Shown piece by piece: positions 7,374 to 13,902 of a stretch of 16,994 nt of DNA. The notes under the pieces are model-generated. The model had not been told where the DNA came from. It made no database searches and saw only the letters and a list, made by a program, of their open reading frames with translations. The number at the start of each line of letters is the position of its first letter. Positions within the stretch are counted from its first letter, which is position 1. Where the stretch lies: contig DATBMY010000521.1 of the NCBI GenBank assembly GCA_036554605.1, positions 1 to 16,994 of the forward strand, read 5' to 3'. The position numbers and the translations under genes are program-made. Source of the stretch: DATBMY01 sp036554605 (GTDB lineage Bacteria > Acidobacteriota > Blastocatellia > UBA7656).

Positions 7374-7542
7374 ATGGTCGACGTTGGAGGATACAAGCTG
7401 TTCTTGAGCTGTCGCGGCGAGGCGCGGCCCGGCATCCCTAAAGAGCGGGCATATGATACACCAGGACGAGCCTGCTCTAGTGATAGATGCCATTCGCCAG
7501 GTCATAGAGGCGGTAAAGCGGGAAGCCGGAAAAAGCCCTTAG
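7374..7542 (+). pseudogene. Deletion remnant of an alpha/beta-fold hydrolase (both ends kept, core lost)
   Basis: From ATG 7374 the frame reads MVDVGGYKLFLSCRGEARPG, which looks like the first strand region of many alpha/beta hydrolases. In the +1 frame, ending at TAG 7540-7542, it reads KSGHMIHQDEPALVIDAIRQ and continues VIEAVKREAGKSP, the typical C-terminal stretch with the catalytic-histidine segment (SGHM). A complete enzyme of this group is about 270-300 residues; here the roughly 220-residue core with the nucleophile elbow is gone and the two parts are out of frame, with a join near 7430-7445. A weak SD-like AAAGG precedes the ATG. Assignment rests on remembered family patterns. Confidence 0.55.
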
Positions 7543-7575
7543 CCCGGCGGTTTTAGGAAGTCGTATTCATTACAC

Positions 7576-7604
7576 TTTAGATGCCGGCGTTTTTGTGGTA
7601 TACA
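7576..7604 (+). promoter_or_regulatory. Possible sigma-70 promoter (extended -10) for the SnoaL-like gene
   Basis: TTTAGA (7576-7581), 17-bp spacer, TATACA (7599-7604), with an extended -10 TGG directly before it. Only 4 of 6 bases match in each hexamer, so this is tentative. The start codon is at 7637. Confidence 0.35.
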
Positions 7605-7636
7605 TCGCGCACTTGATATTGATAAGGAGGGCGCCG

Positions 7637-8068
7637 ATGTTTGGACACAAAAACGTAGAGAATTGTCGCCGCATATTCGATGAAGCATTCAACCAGGGGA
7701 AGATGGAGATAATCGCCGAGGTCATCGATCCGAACTACAGCTTTAACGGTTCGAGCGCGCACGGGAAAGCGGTCGAGGAGACGACCGGGTGGGTAGAGAT
7801 GATCAGGGCGGCCATGCCCGATCTGCACTTTACGCTGGAAGACATATTCGGGCACGACGACAAGGTCGCCTTCCGCTGGAGGCTTCAGGGCACAAACACG
7901 GGCAGCTTTCAGGGAATGCCGCCGACGGGCAAAAGCATAAACATCACCGGAACAAACATCGTGACTTTTAAGGACGGGAAGGCGATTACCAACTATCAGA
8001 ACTGGGACGAGCTTGGGTTTAAGCAGCAGCTCGGCCTGATCCCGCAGGCAACCGGCGCGGGCCAGTAG
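7637..8068 (+). CDS. SnoaL-like / ester cyclase family protein (NTF2 fold)
   Basis: 143 residues, the usual size for a single SnoaL-like domain. The N-terminal helix (CRRIFDEAFNQGKMEIIAEV), the strand DPNYSFNGSS, the segment MPDLHFTLEDIFGHDDKVAFRW and the C-terminal TGKSINITGTNIVTFKDGKA followed by NYQNWDELGF are typical of the family often annotated ester cyclase. These proteins bind small hydrophobic molecules or cyclise or hydrolyse polyketide-like substrates; no substrate can be inferred here because there are no biosynthetic neighbours. Start ATG 7637 has an excellent SD, AAGGAGG at 7623-7629. An in-frame start at 7595 is rejected because it precedes the SD. Transcribed alone, convergent with the zinc-ribbon gene. 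Confidence 0.88.
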   Translation: MFGHKNVENCRRIFDEAFNQGKMEIIAEVIDPNYSFNGSSAHGKAVEETTGWVEMIRAAMPDLHFTLEDIFGHDDKVAFRWRLQGTNTGSFQGMPPTGKSINITGTNIVTFKDGKAITNYQNWDELGFKQQLGLIPQATGAGQ

Positions 8069-8099
8069 AGGTCGTAAGCAGTTCGAGTGTTATGATACG

Positions 8100-8121
8100 G
8101 GGCGCGGGCTGCGCCCGGTTT
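8100..8121 (+). terminator. Possible intrinsic terminator after the SnoaL-like gene
   Basis: GGGCGC (8100-8105), 5-base loop, GCGCCC (8111-8116), then GGTTTCT. The T run is short, so efficiency is doubtful. It lies between two convergent genes. Confidence 0.4.
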
Positions 8122-8122
8122 C

Positions 8123-8851
8123 TCACATGCCGGGCAGTTCGTCAATCTTCCACTGCCCGTCTTCTCTTATAAGGCGGACGGTTTGAGTCTCTGCCTGGCC
8201 CTGTCCGGGTTTCACGGTAACGTCCACGGTGGCGGTCTCTCCGGTTATATTCTCGTTCTTTGTCTCCACCCCGGCGACGCCGCCCTCGCTCTTTATCTGC
8301 GCCGCCGCTCTGCCCATACCCTCATTGAATAATTTCATCTGGGCTTCGTTGGTCCTATCGATGCCAAGGCTCGCGAGCTGTCTCTTCGAAAGCAGGCTGA
8401 GCAGTTCGTTGCCGTTGCCGCTCTCAAGCGCCCTGACGTATCGTCTCGCCACATCCGAGGGGCTGCCGGAACCGCCGGAGAATATGAGATAGCCCACGAG
8501 CGCGGCTATGAGGACCAGGGCCGCGATGGCCCCTCCTATGATAATAGGCTTCAGGTTTTTCTGGGCCGTCGCCCCCGCATTAGGCATATAGCTCATATTG
8601 TAAGCAGGGTCCGCGGCCTGGCCGCCATAAACCGGGCCTTGATTAGAGCCCGCGTCAACGGGCCTGGCGCAATTCATGCAGAATCTCGCGCCCTCTTTGA
8701 GCGTCGCTCCGCAGTTTTTGCAGGCCCGCGGCTGAAGCACCTGTGTTTCGGGAAGCGGCTGGCTCTGGTCCGCTTGCGACAAATCGAAAGCGCAATGAGG
8801 GCAGAATCTCGCGCCTGCCTTCAGATTTGCCCCGCAGTTTGTGCATTGCAT
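8123..8851 (-). CDS. Double zinc-ribbon, single-pass membrane protein with C-terminal DUF4878-like domain
   Basis: 242 residues. Two zinc ribbons open the protein: C3/C6/C17/C20 and C44/C47/C58/C61, each of the form CxNCGAxLKxGARFC. A flexible segment leads to a transmembrane helix (about 103-126). Residues about 130-242 look like a DUF4878/NTF2-like extracytoplasmic domain (SPSDVARRYVRALESGN near the start, TVRLIREDGQWKIDELPGM at the end). The ribbons should be cytoplasmic and the C-terminal domain outside. Many bacteria have such proteins but their role is unknown; a sensor or scaffold function is only a guess. Start ATG 8851 is supported by SD GGGGAGG about 9 bases upstream and by the complete first zinc ribbon. 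Confidence 0.85.
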   Translation of the reverse strand: MQCTNCGANLKAGARFCPHCAFDLSQADQSQPLPETQVLQPRACKNCGATLKEGARFCMNCARPVDAGSNQGPVYGGQAADPAYNMSYMPNAGATAQKNLKPIIIGGAIAALVLIAALVGYLIFSGGSGSPSDVARRYVRALESGNGNELLSLLSKRQLASLGIDRTNEAQMKLFNEGMGRAAAQIKSEGGVAGVETKNENITGETATVDVTVKPGQGQAETQTVRLIREDGQWKIDELPGM

Positions 8852-8968
8852 CTAGTTCGACCTCCCCTTACTTTCTATCGCTGATATTCGATGGGGCCGA
8901 ACCATATCACAGGCGCGCCCCGGATTCCCAGCCGTTTTAGCCCAAAGAAGAGTTGCAAAGAATCGCTA

Positions 8969-9850
8969 TTATCCCCTGCCGCGCGTGATCTTTTTCATGC
9001 GGTCAATTGCGGAGAGCAAATGCTTGCGCATCTCGCCGGCCGGAAGATGAGCCCGTCGCCCGTGGCCGGGCAGAACCCATTCGAATTCATAATCGAGCAG
9101 CCGCTCGACCGAGCGCGTCTGTTCGGCCCACGAGTACCAGCATACGCCGTGGGATGCGCTTAGAGATTCCCGCGCGGGACTCCACCAGAGGTGATCTCCC
9201 GTAAAGAGGTACCTGTCGCGATATAGAAAGACCATATGCCCGCGCGTGTGGCCGGGCGTGGGTATCAATATCAACTCGTCATCCAGCCTTACTATGTCGC
9301 GTCCCTCGATCTTGCGCTCGACTCCCGAGAGCGCGCGGCCCGCGTCGTCCTTGTGAATCACCCGCTCGGCGTTGAAGTGGCTCGCCCACCGCTCGTGATC
9401 GGCCACGTCGTCGCGATGCGTGAGCAACATCCAACGTATGCCGCCCATCTGCTCGATTCGCTTTACCAGAGGGCGGGCAAAGCGCGGCGAGTCGATCAGA
9501 ATATTTCCGCCGGCTCTTTGGAGAAAATAGCTCGAAGCGCCGAACGAATCCTTTGAGGCGAACCCGCAGAAGAACACGTCCCCTTCAATCAGCTCAGGAT
9601 AGGCTCCCGAAGCCGCTTTGGCGGAGCGAGCCGTCGCGCCTATCGAAGCCGTCGGGCAGGTGACCAGCGCCTTGAGCGCGTCGAATTCTTCCTCGGGGGT
9701 CCGCGGCTGGCGATAAACTACGGACTGCTCGCCGAGATCGGAGAAGACTTCAGGCGCTATCTGCCTGCACAGGTCGCAATCTATACAGGTGCTATCGACA
9801 AAGAAATCGCCCGGAGCGTTCTCCGCAAGCCTGAGCTCTATGAGTGCCAT
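8969..9850 (-). CDS. Ferredoxin domain fused to a metallo-beta-lactamase-fold hydrolase
   Basis: 293 residues. The N-terminal ferredoxin part (about 1-75) has CIDCDLC (C22, C25, C28) and C65 in TCPTASIG, enough for one [4Fe-4S] cluster. The rest is an MBL fold with THRDDVADH (144-152; H145, D147, D151, H152), PTPGHTRGH (H201), FTGDHLW (D219) and LPGHGRR as metal ligands. The second His of the usual HxHxDH is replaced by Asp (HRD...DH). The fusion suggests a redox-linked hydrolase; substrate unknown. No SD is visible before ATG 9850. A TATACT -10-like hexamer at 9865-9860 would put the transcript start at or next to the ATG, so it may be leaderless (inference). No gene partner is obvious nearby. 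Confidence 0.88.
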   Translation of the reverse strand: MALIELRLAENAPGDFFVDSTCIDCDLCRQIAPEVFSDLGEQSVVYRQPRTPEEEFDALKALVTCPTASIGATARSAKAASGAYPELIEGDVFFCGFASKDSFGASSYFLQRAGGNILIDSPRFARPLVKRIEQMGGIRWMLLTHRDDVADHERWASHFNAERVIHKDDAGRALSGVERKIEGRDIVRLDDELILIPTPGHTRGHMVFLYRDRYLFTGDHLWWSPARESLSASHGVCWYSWAEQTRSVERLLDYEFEWVLPGHGRRAHLPAGEMRKHLLSAIDRMKKITRGRG

Positions 9851-9873
9851 GCGATATAAAGTATAGGCCCAAT

Positions 9874-9920
9874 GGGGTGAAGGGGAGAAGGGGTGAAAGG
9901 GTGAAGGGGTGAAGGGGTGA
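9874..9920 (+). repeat. Octanucleotide tandem repeat, left array (6 units of GGGGTGAA)
   Basis: Six consecutive 8-bp units; variants are GGGGAGAA (9882-9889) and AGGGTGAA (9898-9905), and the last unit lacks its final A. Runs of 3-4 G separated by short loops meet the pattern for a G-quadruplex on the plus strand. The same array recurs inverted at 10195-10239. Confidence 0.9.
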
Positions 9921-9954
9921 CGAGGTATAGCAAGATCGTTGGATACGACGATGA

Positions 9955-10116
9955 GGCCCGAAGGGCCGACAGTTAATAGCCGCGACCGTAAGGTCGTGGA
10001 TACTGTTCGCCAAAGAGATTTGAGCGCCGAAGGCGCGGCAGATCATTTTGATATTGTGCCGGCCCTCGCGGGCCTCTGTCGTTGATCTCCGTGCGACCGC
10101 GACCGTAAGGTCGCGG
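9955..10116. repeat. Cluster of five short hairpins with GNA/GNRA-type loops
   Basis: Stems: 9955-9967 (GGCCC, loop GAA), 9980-9999 (8 bp with one G-T, loop GTAA), 10024-10036 (GCGCC, loop GAA), 10061-10074 (GGCCC, loop TCGC) and 10097-10116 (CCGCGACC, loop GTAA). The first and third share GAG, stem, CGRCAG context; the second and fifth are near-identical copies in opposite orientation. It resembles interspersed REP-like palindromic elements. The 408-bp gap 9851-10259 contains no convincing gene; open frames across it are products of these repeats. Confidence 0.7.
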
Positions 10117-10194
10117 CTAATGGCTCGCGCCGCTTCGCAGCTCATTTGCGCAGGCTCTACGGGGCTATATTCTCTTATGCAAGAAACATGATAT

Positions 10195-10239
10195 ACCCCT
10201 TCACCCCTTCACCCCTTCACCCTTTCACCCCTTCACCCT
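10195..10239 (-). repeat. Octanucleotide tandem repeat, right array (inverted copy, 5 units)
   Basis: The plus strand reads ACCCC followed by five TTCACCC(C/T) units (10200-10239), the reverse complement of the left array. In a minus-strand transcript running on from aroF, the two arrays could pair into a stem of about 40 bp or the G-rich side could form a quadruplex. Confidence 0.9.
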
Positions 10240-10241
10240 TT

Positions 10242-10256
10242 CCAGTAGTCTACTGG
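10242..10256. repeat. 15-bp palindrome between aroF stop and the octamer array
   Basis: CCAGTAG (10242-10248), one base, CTACTGG (10250-10256): a perfect inverted repeat 3 bp past the aroF stop codon. No T tract follows, so a terminator is not supported. It could mark the boundary of the repeat element. Confidence 0.5.
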
Positions 10257-10259
10257 CGA

Positions 10260-11279
10260 TCAATTTATATAGCGCGACTCTAGCCCGACGTAGCGTTTCA
10301 GCTCGTCCATCATCACTTCGAACATATCGAGCGTCAGCGACTGCGCGCCGTCGGACCAGGCTTCTTGCGGGCGAGGGTGGACCTCGATTATCAACCCGTC
10401 CGCCCCTACCGCCACCGCCGCCTTCGAGACCGGCTTTATAAGGCTGCGCCGCCCGGTGCCGTGCGACGGGTCGACGAGAATCGGCAGGTGGCTCAGCTCG
10501 CCGAGCAGCGGAACGGCGGCCAGATCGAGCGTGTTGCGCGTGGCCGTCTCGAAAGTGCGTATGCCGCGCTCGCACAATATCACCTGGTCGTTGCCATGCG
10601 AAGCGATGTATTCGGCCGACAGCAGCATCTCTTTTATGGTCGAGCTCATGCCGCGCTTGAGAAGGACCGGACGGCCCACGCGGCCGAGCCGCTTGAGCAG
10701 GGCAAAGTTCTGCATGTTGCGCGCGCCAACCTGAAGTATGTCCGCGTACTCGGCGACTACTCCGGTGTCTTCCGGCGTGATGACTTCCGTGACTACCTTC
10801 AGCCCCGTCCGCTCGCGCGCTTCCGCAAGCAGTTTCAGCCCCTCTATTTCAAGCCCCTGAAAATCGTAAGGAGAAGTCCGCGGCTTGTATGCGCCGCCGC
10901 GCAGGACGTGCGCCCCCGCGCGGCGCACCGCTTCGGCCGTCTCCATCAACTGCTCGCGGGTCTCGACCGAGCAGGGCCCGGCCATCACGATAAACCGCGG
11001 GCCGCCGATCTCAAGATCGCCCACGCGAATGATGCTCTTGTGCGGCTTCAACTCGCGGCTCACGATCTTGTACGGTTGCATTATCGGCACTACGTCGGAC
11101 ACGCCGGGCGCGGAGCGCAACTGGTGCAGGTGGTCCTTGTTGTCGCCGTGACCGACGGCCCCTATGACGACCCGCTCCTCGCCCCGTATGAGGTGGGGCG
11201 TATATCCAAATCCGCGAATGCTTTCGCATACGGAATCGATCTGCTCTTCGGTGGCATTCAAACTCATCGCTATGATCAT
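10260..11279 (-). CDS. aroF: 3-deoxy-7-phosphoheptulonate (DAHP) synthase, type I-beta with N-terminal regulatory domain
   Basis: Condenses phosphoenolpyruvate with erythrose 4-phosphate, the first step of the shikimate pathway, in the cytoplasm. 339 residues: an N-terminal ferredoxin-like (ACT-like) domain (about 1-70) and a KDO8P/DAHP-synthase barrel with MAGPCSVE, LRGGAYKPRTSPYDFQG, LLKRGMSST, ILCERGIRTFE, VDPSHGTGRR and IEVHP. This is the layout of the Thermotoga/Bacillus-like family in which the N-terminal domain gives feedback control by aromatic amino acids. ATG 11279 overlaps the pheA stop as ATGA, so translation is coupled to pheA. Together with the upstream attenuator, this puts entry into the pathway and the phenylalanine branch under one phenylalanine-responsive switch. 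The 3' side runs straight into the palindrome and octamer array. Confidence 0.97.
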   Translation of the reverse strand: MIIAMSLNATEEQIDSVCESIRGFGYTPHLIRGEERVVIGAVGHGDNKDHLHQLRSAPGVSDVVPIMQPYKIVSRELKPHKSIIRVGDLEIGGPRFIVMAGPCSVETREQLMETAEAVRRAGAHVLRGGAYKPRTSPYDFQGLEIEGLKLLAEARERTGLKVVTEVITPEDTGVVAEYADILQVGARNMQNFALLKRLGRVGRPVLLKRGMSSTIKEMLLSAEYIASHGNDQVILCERGIRTFETATRNTLDLAAVPLLGELSHLPILVDPSHGTGRRSLIKPVSKAAVAVGADGLIIEVHPRPQEAWSDGAQSLTLDMFEVMMDELKRYVGLESRYIN

Positions 11280-12157
11280 TGCTCGGTCTCCTTAAGTGTA
11301 TTTGCGCTCGGGTAGCTGCCGAGCACGCGGATGCTTTCGGTCATCTCGGCCAGGTTGTGAAGCGCGCGCTCTACGCGCGGGTCGCTTTTATCGCCTGCCA
11401 GATCGACGTAGAAACTATATTCCCAGGGGCGACCCTCTATAGGGCGGGACTCGATCTTCGCCAGATCGATGTCGCGAAGCGCGAAGGCCGCGAGCGCGCG
11501 AAAGAGCGCGCCCGGGCGATTCTCGACGCGAAACATGATTGAAGTCTTCTTCCCGCCGCTCGCCTTTACTTTCAATTCGCGCGCGGTAGCGTGGCGCGCG
11601 AGCAGCAGAAACCTCGTATAATTTTCCGCGTTGTCTTCGATCCCTTCCGCGATTAGCTTTGCGCCGAAGCGCGCCGCGGCCGCCTCTCCCGCGATTGCCG
11701 CTTCGTCCCCACGCCCCCGTTGCATGATCATCTTTACGCTGCCCGCGGTATCGTAGGCTGGCGCGACCTCTATACGGGGGTGCGCGCGCAGGAATCTTTC
11801 GCATTGGGCAAGGGCTACCGGGTGTGAATAGACGCGGCGCACGTCCGCGAGAGTTACGCCGGAGGGGGCGATCAGATGGTGGACGATTCTTTCGCTCGTC
11901 TCGCCTATTATCGTCAGATCATGCTCTACGAGCAGGTCGTAATTCTTGTGCACGGAGCCGGCGAGGCTGTTTTCAATCGGCGCGATGGCGCAATCGGCTT
12001 CGCCGCTCGACACTGCGTCGAACATCTCTTCGAACGTGCGGCGCGCAAGCGTCTCGATATCGCCGCCGAGCAATCGCCGCGCGGCCGCCTCGCTGAAAGC
12101 GCCCGGCTCACCTTGAAAGGCCACCTTGATTTGAGAAATTCCGTCAGTCTTCAGCAT
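11276..12157 (-). CDS. pheA: Prephenate dehydratase with C-terminal ACT domain
   Basis: Converts prephenate to phenylpyruvate, the committed step to phenylalanine. 293 residues, the normal size of the monofunctional enzyme. The catalytic domain (about 10-190) begins VAFQGEPGAFSE and contains the PIENSLAGSV segment and the ENYTRF motif with the catalytic Thr-Arg-Phe. The ACT domain (about 205-280) has ENRPGALFRALAAF and KIESRP, the phenylalanine-binding ESRP region. No chorismate mutase domain is fused. The ribosome site before ATG 12157 is poor (GGGGCAC about 9 bases upstream) and directly follows the terminator U tract, so expression should depend on attenuator read-through. The stop overlaps the aroF start by 4 bp. 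Confidence 0.97.
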   Translation of the reverse strand: MLKTDGISQIKVAFQGEPGAFSEAAARRLLGGDIETLARRTFEEMFDAVSSGEADCAIAPIENSLAGSVHKNYDLLVEHDLTIIGETSERIVHHLIAPSGVTLADVRRVYSHPVALAQCERFLRAHPRIEVAPAYDTAGSVKMIMQRGRGDEAAIAGEAAAARFGAKLIAEGIEDNAENYTRFLLLARHATARELKVKASGGKKTSIMFRVENRPGALFRALAAFALRDIDLAKIESRPIEGRPWEYSFYVDLAGDKSDPRVERALHNLAEMTESIRVLGSYPSANTLKETEQ

Positions 12158-12169
12158 ATATAGTGCCCC

Positions 12170-12211
12170 AAAAAGCTTGAGGCCCGCTGCCTTCTGGAAG
12201 GAGCGGGCCTC
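12170..12211 (-). terminator. Attenuator terminator (segments 3:4) before pheA
   Basis: On the minus strand GAGGCCCGCT (12211-12202) pairs perfectly with AGCGGGCCTC (12188-12179), enclosing a smaller CCTT/AAGG stem; AAGC and then TTTTT (12174-12170) follow. The 5' side of this stem contains CCCGCTCC (segment 3, 12207-12200), which can instead pair with GGAGCGGG (segment 2, 12259-12252) in the leader to give an antiterminator. Segment 1 (CCCGCTTC, 12303-12296) is complementary to segment 2 with one G-U pair and covers the first Phe codon. Confidence 0.85.
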
Positions 12212-12235
12212 GTAAACCGTCGCGATTTGTCGCTT

Positions 12236-12373
12236 TTAGACTATCGCGCCCCCCGCTCCATGCGCAGTGCTAAAAAAGCTAAAGTAGCTAAAGACGAAGC
12301 GGGAGTTGTCGAGCGCGAGCGCGCCGCCACTTGCGGTCTGAGCGGTCAAGAGTTGTGCTCGGCTCGAAATCAT
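12236..12373 (-). CDS. Phe-rich leader peptide controlling pheA-aroF attenuation
   Basis: 45 residues. Its C-terminal half reads RFVFSYFSFF (residues 25-34): five Phe codons and one Tyr codon within nine codons. It ends at TAA 12236-12238, 25 bases before the terminator stem. Expected role: the ribosome stalls at Phe codons when charged tRNA-Phe is scarce, blocks segment 1 and lets the antiterminator form, so pheA and aroF are transcribed. The ATG at 12373 follows the predicted transcript start by about 26 bases; the only SD-like element (AGGA) is about 14 bases upstream, so the start is less certain. The frame is open to 12460, but that would precede the transcript start. Codons 39-41 (Gly-Ala-Gly) are segment 2 of the attenuator. 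Confidence 0.8.
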   Translation of the reverse strand: MISSRAQLLTAQTASGGALALDNSRFVFSYFSFFSTAHGAGGAIV

Positions 12374-12406
12374 ATGGATTAAAGCGATCCTGTAAATCAG
12401 GCGGGG

Positions 12407-12435
12407 ATTATCGTTGAAATTGCTCGCGGTGTCAA
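12407..12435 (-). promoter_or_regulatory. Sigma-70 promoter of the leader-pheA-aroF operon
   Basis: TTGACA (12435-12430, full consensus), a 17-bp spacer and GATAAT (12412-12407, 5 of 6). Predicted start near 12399, giving a leader of about 240 bases before pheA. It lies 45 bp past the glgC stop. Confidence 0.8.
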
Positions 12436-12479
12436 TACTTGGTCCCAAAATAAATATCATGACGGGAAGTATGCTCCGG

Positions 12480-13769
12480 TCAGATTACGGTCCCTTCGCC
12501 AATCACTCCGTTTTTCGGGACTATAACTATGCCGTCGCGGATACAGTAGTTCTCGCCGTCGCGCTCTTGTATGCCCGACTCGTTGAGTATCTGCACGCCC
12601 GACCCGATGCGAGCGTTCTTGTCTATGATGGCGCGGCGTATAAAGCAGTTTGACCCCACTCCCGCGCGGGGGTAATTGCGCGTCTTGTCTTCCTGCATCT
12701 CGTCAATCGTCTGGTAGGAGTCCGCGCCCATCATCAAGACGCCTTCAAACCGCGACCCGTGTTCTATACGGCTGCGGATGCCTATGATCGAATCGGCTAT
12801 GTTAGCCCCATTAATGATGCAACCTTCGGTGATTATCGAGCTTTGTATACGGCAGTCGAGCAGCTTCGAGCCCGGAAGGTATCTCGGGCGCGTGTATATC
12901 GGCGCTTCGGTGTCGAAGAAGTTGAACGGCGGCAGCGGCAGCGTCATCTCCATATTGGCGCGATAAAACGCCCCGATCGTTCCTATGTCCTCCCAATAAC
13001 CGTCGAACAAGTGCGCCTGGACGTTATAGCTTGCCAGCGAGCCGGGCAATATCTCCTTGCCAAAGTCGACCGCGTTTTTCATCTCATCAAACAACAGACG
13101 GTGAAGCACCTCGCGTTTGAAGACGTAAATCCCCATCGAGGCGAGAAAGGGGCGACGGTCGGCCTGCTCGCGCGAAAGCCCGAGCGTCGTCGTATCGACC
13201 CGCATCTGTTCCAGGGCCTCTCCCTTTGGCTTCTCGCTGAACTCGACGACGCGGCCCGACTCGTCGATCTTGAGCAGGCCGAACCCCGACGCATCTTCAA
13301 CGCGCGCGGCCGTCACCGATACGGTCATGTCGGCTCCCGTCTCCTCGTGCCGCCTTATGAAATCGCTGTAATCCATGCGGTAGAGGTGGTCGCCCGACAA
13401 TATGAGTACGGTGTCGCCCTTGTAATCCTGAAGGTGCGGGAATGACTGGCGCACGGCGTCGGCAGTCCCTTGAAACCAGTCCGCGCGCTCGGGCGTTATC
13501 TCGGCGGCAAGAACTTCAACAAACCCGTTCGCGAACCGGCTGAACCGGTACGTCCGCCCGATGTGACGATTGAGCGAGGCCGAATTATATTGCGTGAGTA
13601 TGAATATGCGAGTGAGGTCGGCATTGATGCAGTTGGACACAGGTATATCAATGAGCCTGTACTTGCCGCCGAGCGGAACCGCGGGTTTGGCGCGCAGCTT
13701 AGTGAGAGGATAGAGCCGCGACCCTGCCCCTCCTCCGAGAATCACGGCAAGAACATTGTCAAGGGGCAT
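12480..13769 (-). CDS. glgC: Glucose-1-phosphate adenylyltransferase (ADP-glucose pyrophosphorylase)
   Basis: Makes ADP-glucose from glucose 1-phosphate and ATP, the controlled step of glycogen synthesis. 429 residues, normal length. The nucleotidyltransferase domain begins ILGGGAGSRLYPLT (about 10-23) with KPAVPLGGKYRLIDIPVSNCIN; other landmarks are DWFQGTADAVRQ, LILSGDHLYRMDY, FSEKPK and GYWEDIGT. The C-terminal left-handed beta-helix (about 300-429) contains SIITEGCIINGANI, SIIGIRSRIEHGS and RAIIDKNARIGSGV. It resembles the cyanobacterial/plant-like branch. ATG 13769 is preferred to GTG 13775 because SD GAGGAGG ends 6-7 bases before the ATG and would touch the GTG. No other glycogen gene is in view. 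Divergent from psuG. Confidence 0.97.
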   Translation of the reverse strand: MPLDNVLAVILGGGAGSRLYPLTKLRAKPAVPLGGKYRLIDIPVSNCINADLTRIFILTQYNSASLNRHIGRTYRFSRFANGFVEVLAAEITPERADWFQGTADAVRQSFPHLQDYKGDTVLILSGDHLYRMDYSDFIRRHEETGADMTVSVTAARVEDASGFGLLKIDESGRVVEFSEKPKGEALEQMRVDTTTLGLSREQADRRPFLASMGIYVFKREVLHRLLFDEMKNAVDFGKEILPGSLASYNVQAHLFDGYWEDIGTIGAFYRANMEMTLPLPPFNFFDTEAPIYTRPRYLPGSKLLDCRIQSSIITEGCIINGANIADSIIGIRSRIEHGSRFEGVLMMGADSYQTIDEMQEDKTRNYPRAGVGSNCFIRRAIIDKNARIGSGVQILNESGIQERDGENYCIRDGIVIVPKNGVIGEGTVI

Positions 13770-13828
13770 CGACACCCTCCTCGAAAATTGGCCATTCGTG
13801 CGCAGGTTGTCACCTCCAACAGCGAAGA

Positions 13829-13858
13829 AGTATAGCGTTGCGTCGCGCCCGTTGTCAT
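13829..13858 (-). promoter_or_regulatory. Sigma-70-like promoter of glgC
   Basis: ATGACA (13858-13853), 18-bp spacer, TATACT (13834-13829), each hexamer 5 of 6. The start codon is about 60 bases downstream of the -10. The -35 overlaps the psuG -35 on the other strand. Confidence 0.55.
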
Positions 13859-13881
13859 GTTGCGCGCTCTTGCCTTATAAA
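13852..13881 (+). promoter_or_regulatory. Sigma-70-like promoter of psuG
   Basis: TTGTCA (13852-13857, 5 of 6), 18-bp spacer, TATAAA (13876-13881, 5 of 6). Transcription would begin near 13888, leaving about 15 bases before the TTG start. Confidence 0.5.
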
Positions 13882-13902
13882 TACGCGCGAGGCTAAATCA
13901 AA

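Noticed and set aside
7323..7505. Minus-strand open frame opposite the hydrolase remnant
   Set aside because: No SD and no recognisable domain; the plus strand carries clear pieces of a known family.
9792..10145. Minus-strand open frame crossing the octamer array and hairpins
   Set aside because: Its translation is made of the repeat units and overlaps the start of the ferredoxin-MBL gene; no family resemblance.
9874..10239. CRISPR array
   Set aside because: The repeats are 8 bp and directly adjacent, with no spacers of regular length and no cas genes in view.
10365..11315. Long plus-strand open frame (316 codons) opposite aroF
   Set aside because: aroF on the minus strand shows unmistakable conserved motifs throughout; the plus frame is Arg/Val-rich, has no recognisable domain and is an effect of high GC.
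12157..12400. T-box riboswitch upstream of pheA
   Set aside because: No T-box-like conserved sequence was recognised, whereas the Phe-rich leader peptide and matching 1/2/3/4 segments explain the terminator.
12374..12460. Longer version of the Phe leader peptide starting at 12460
   Set aside because: That start lies upstream of the predicted -35 of the operon promoter, so it would not be in the transcript.
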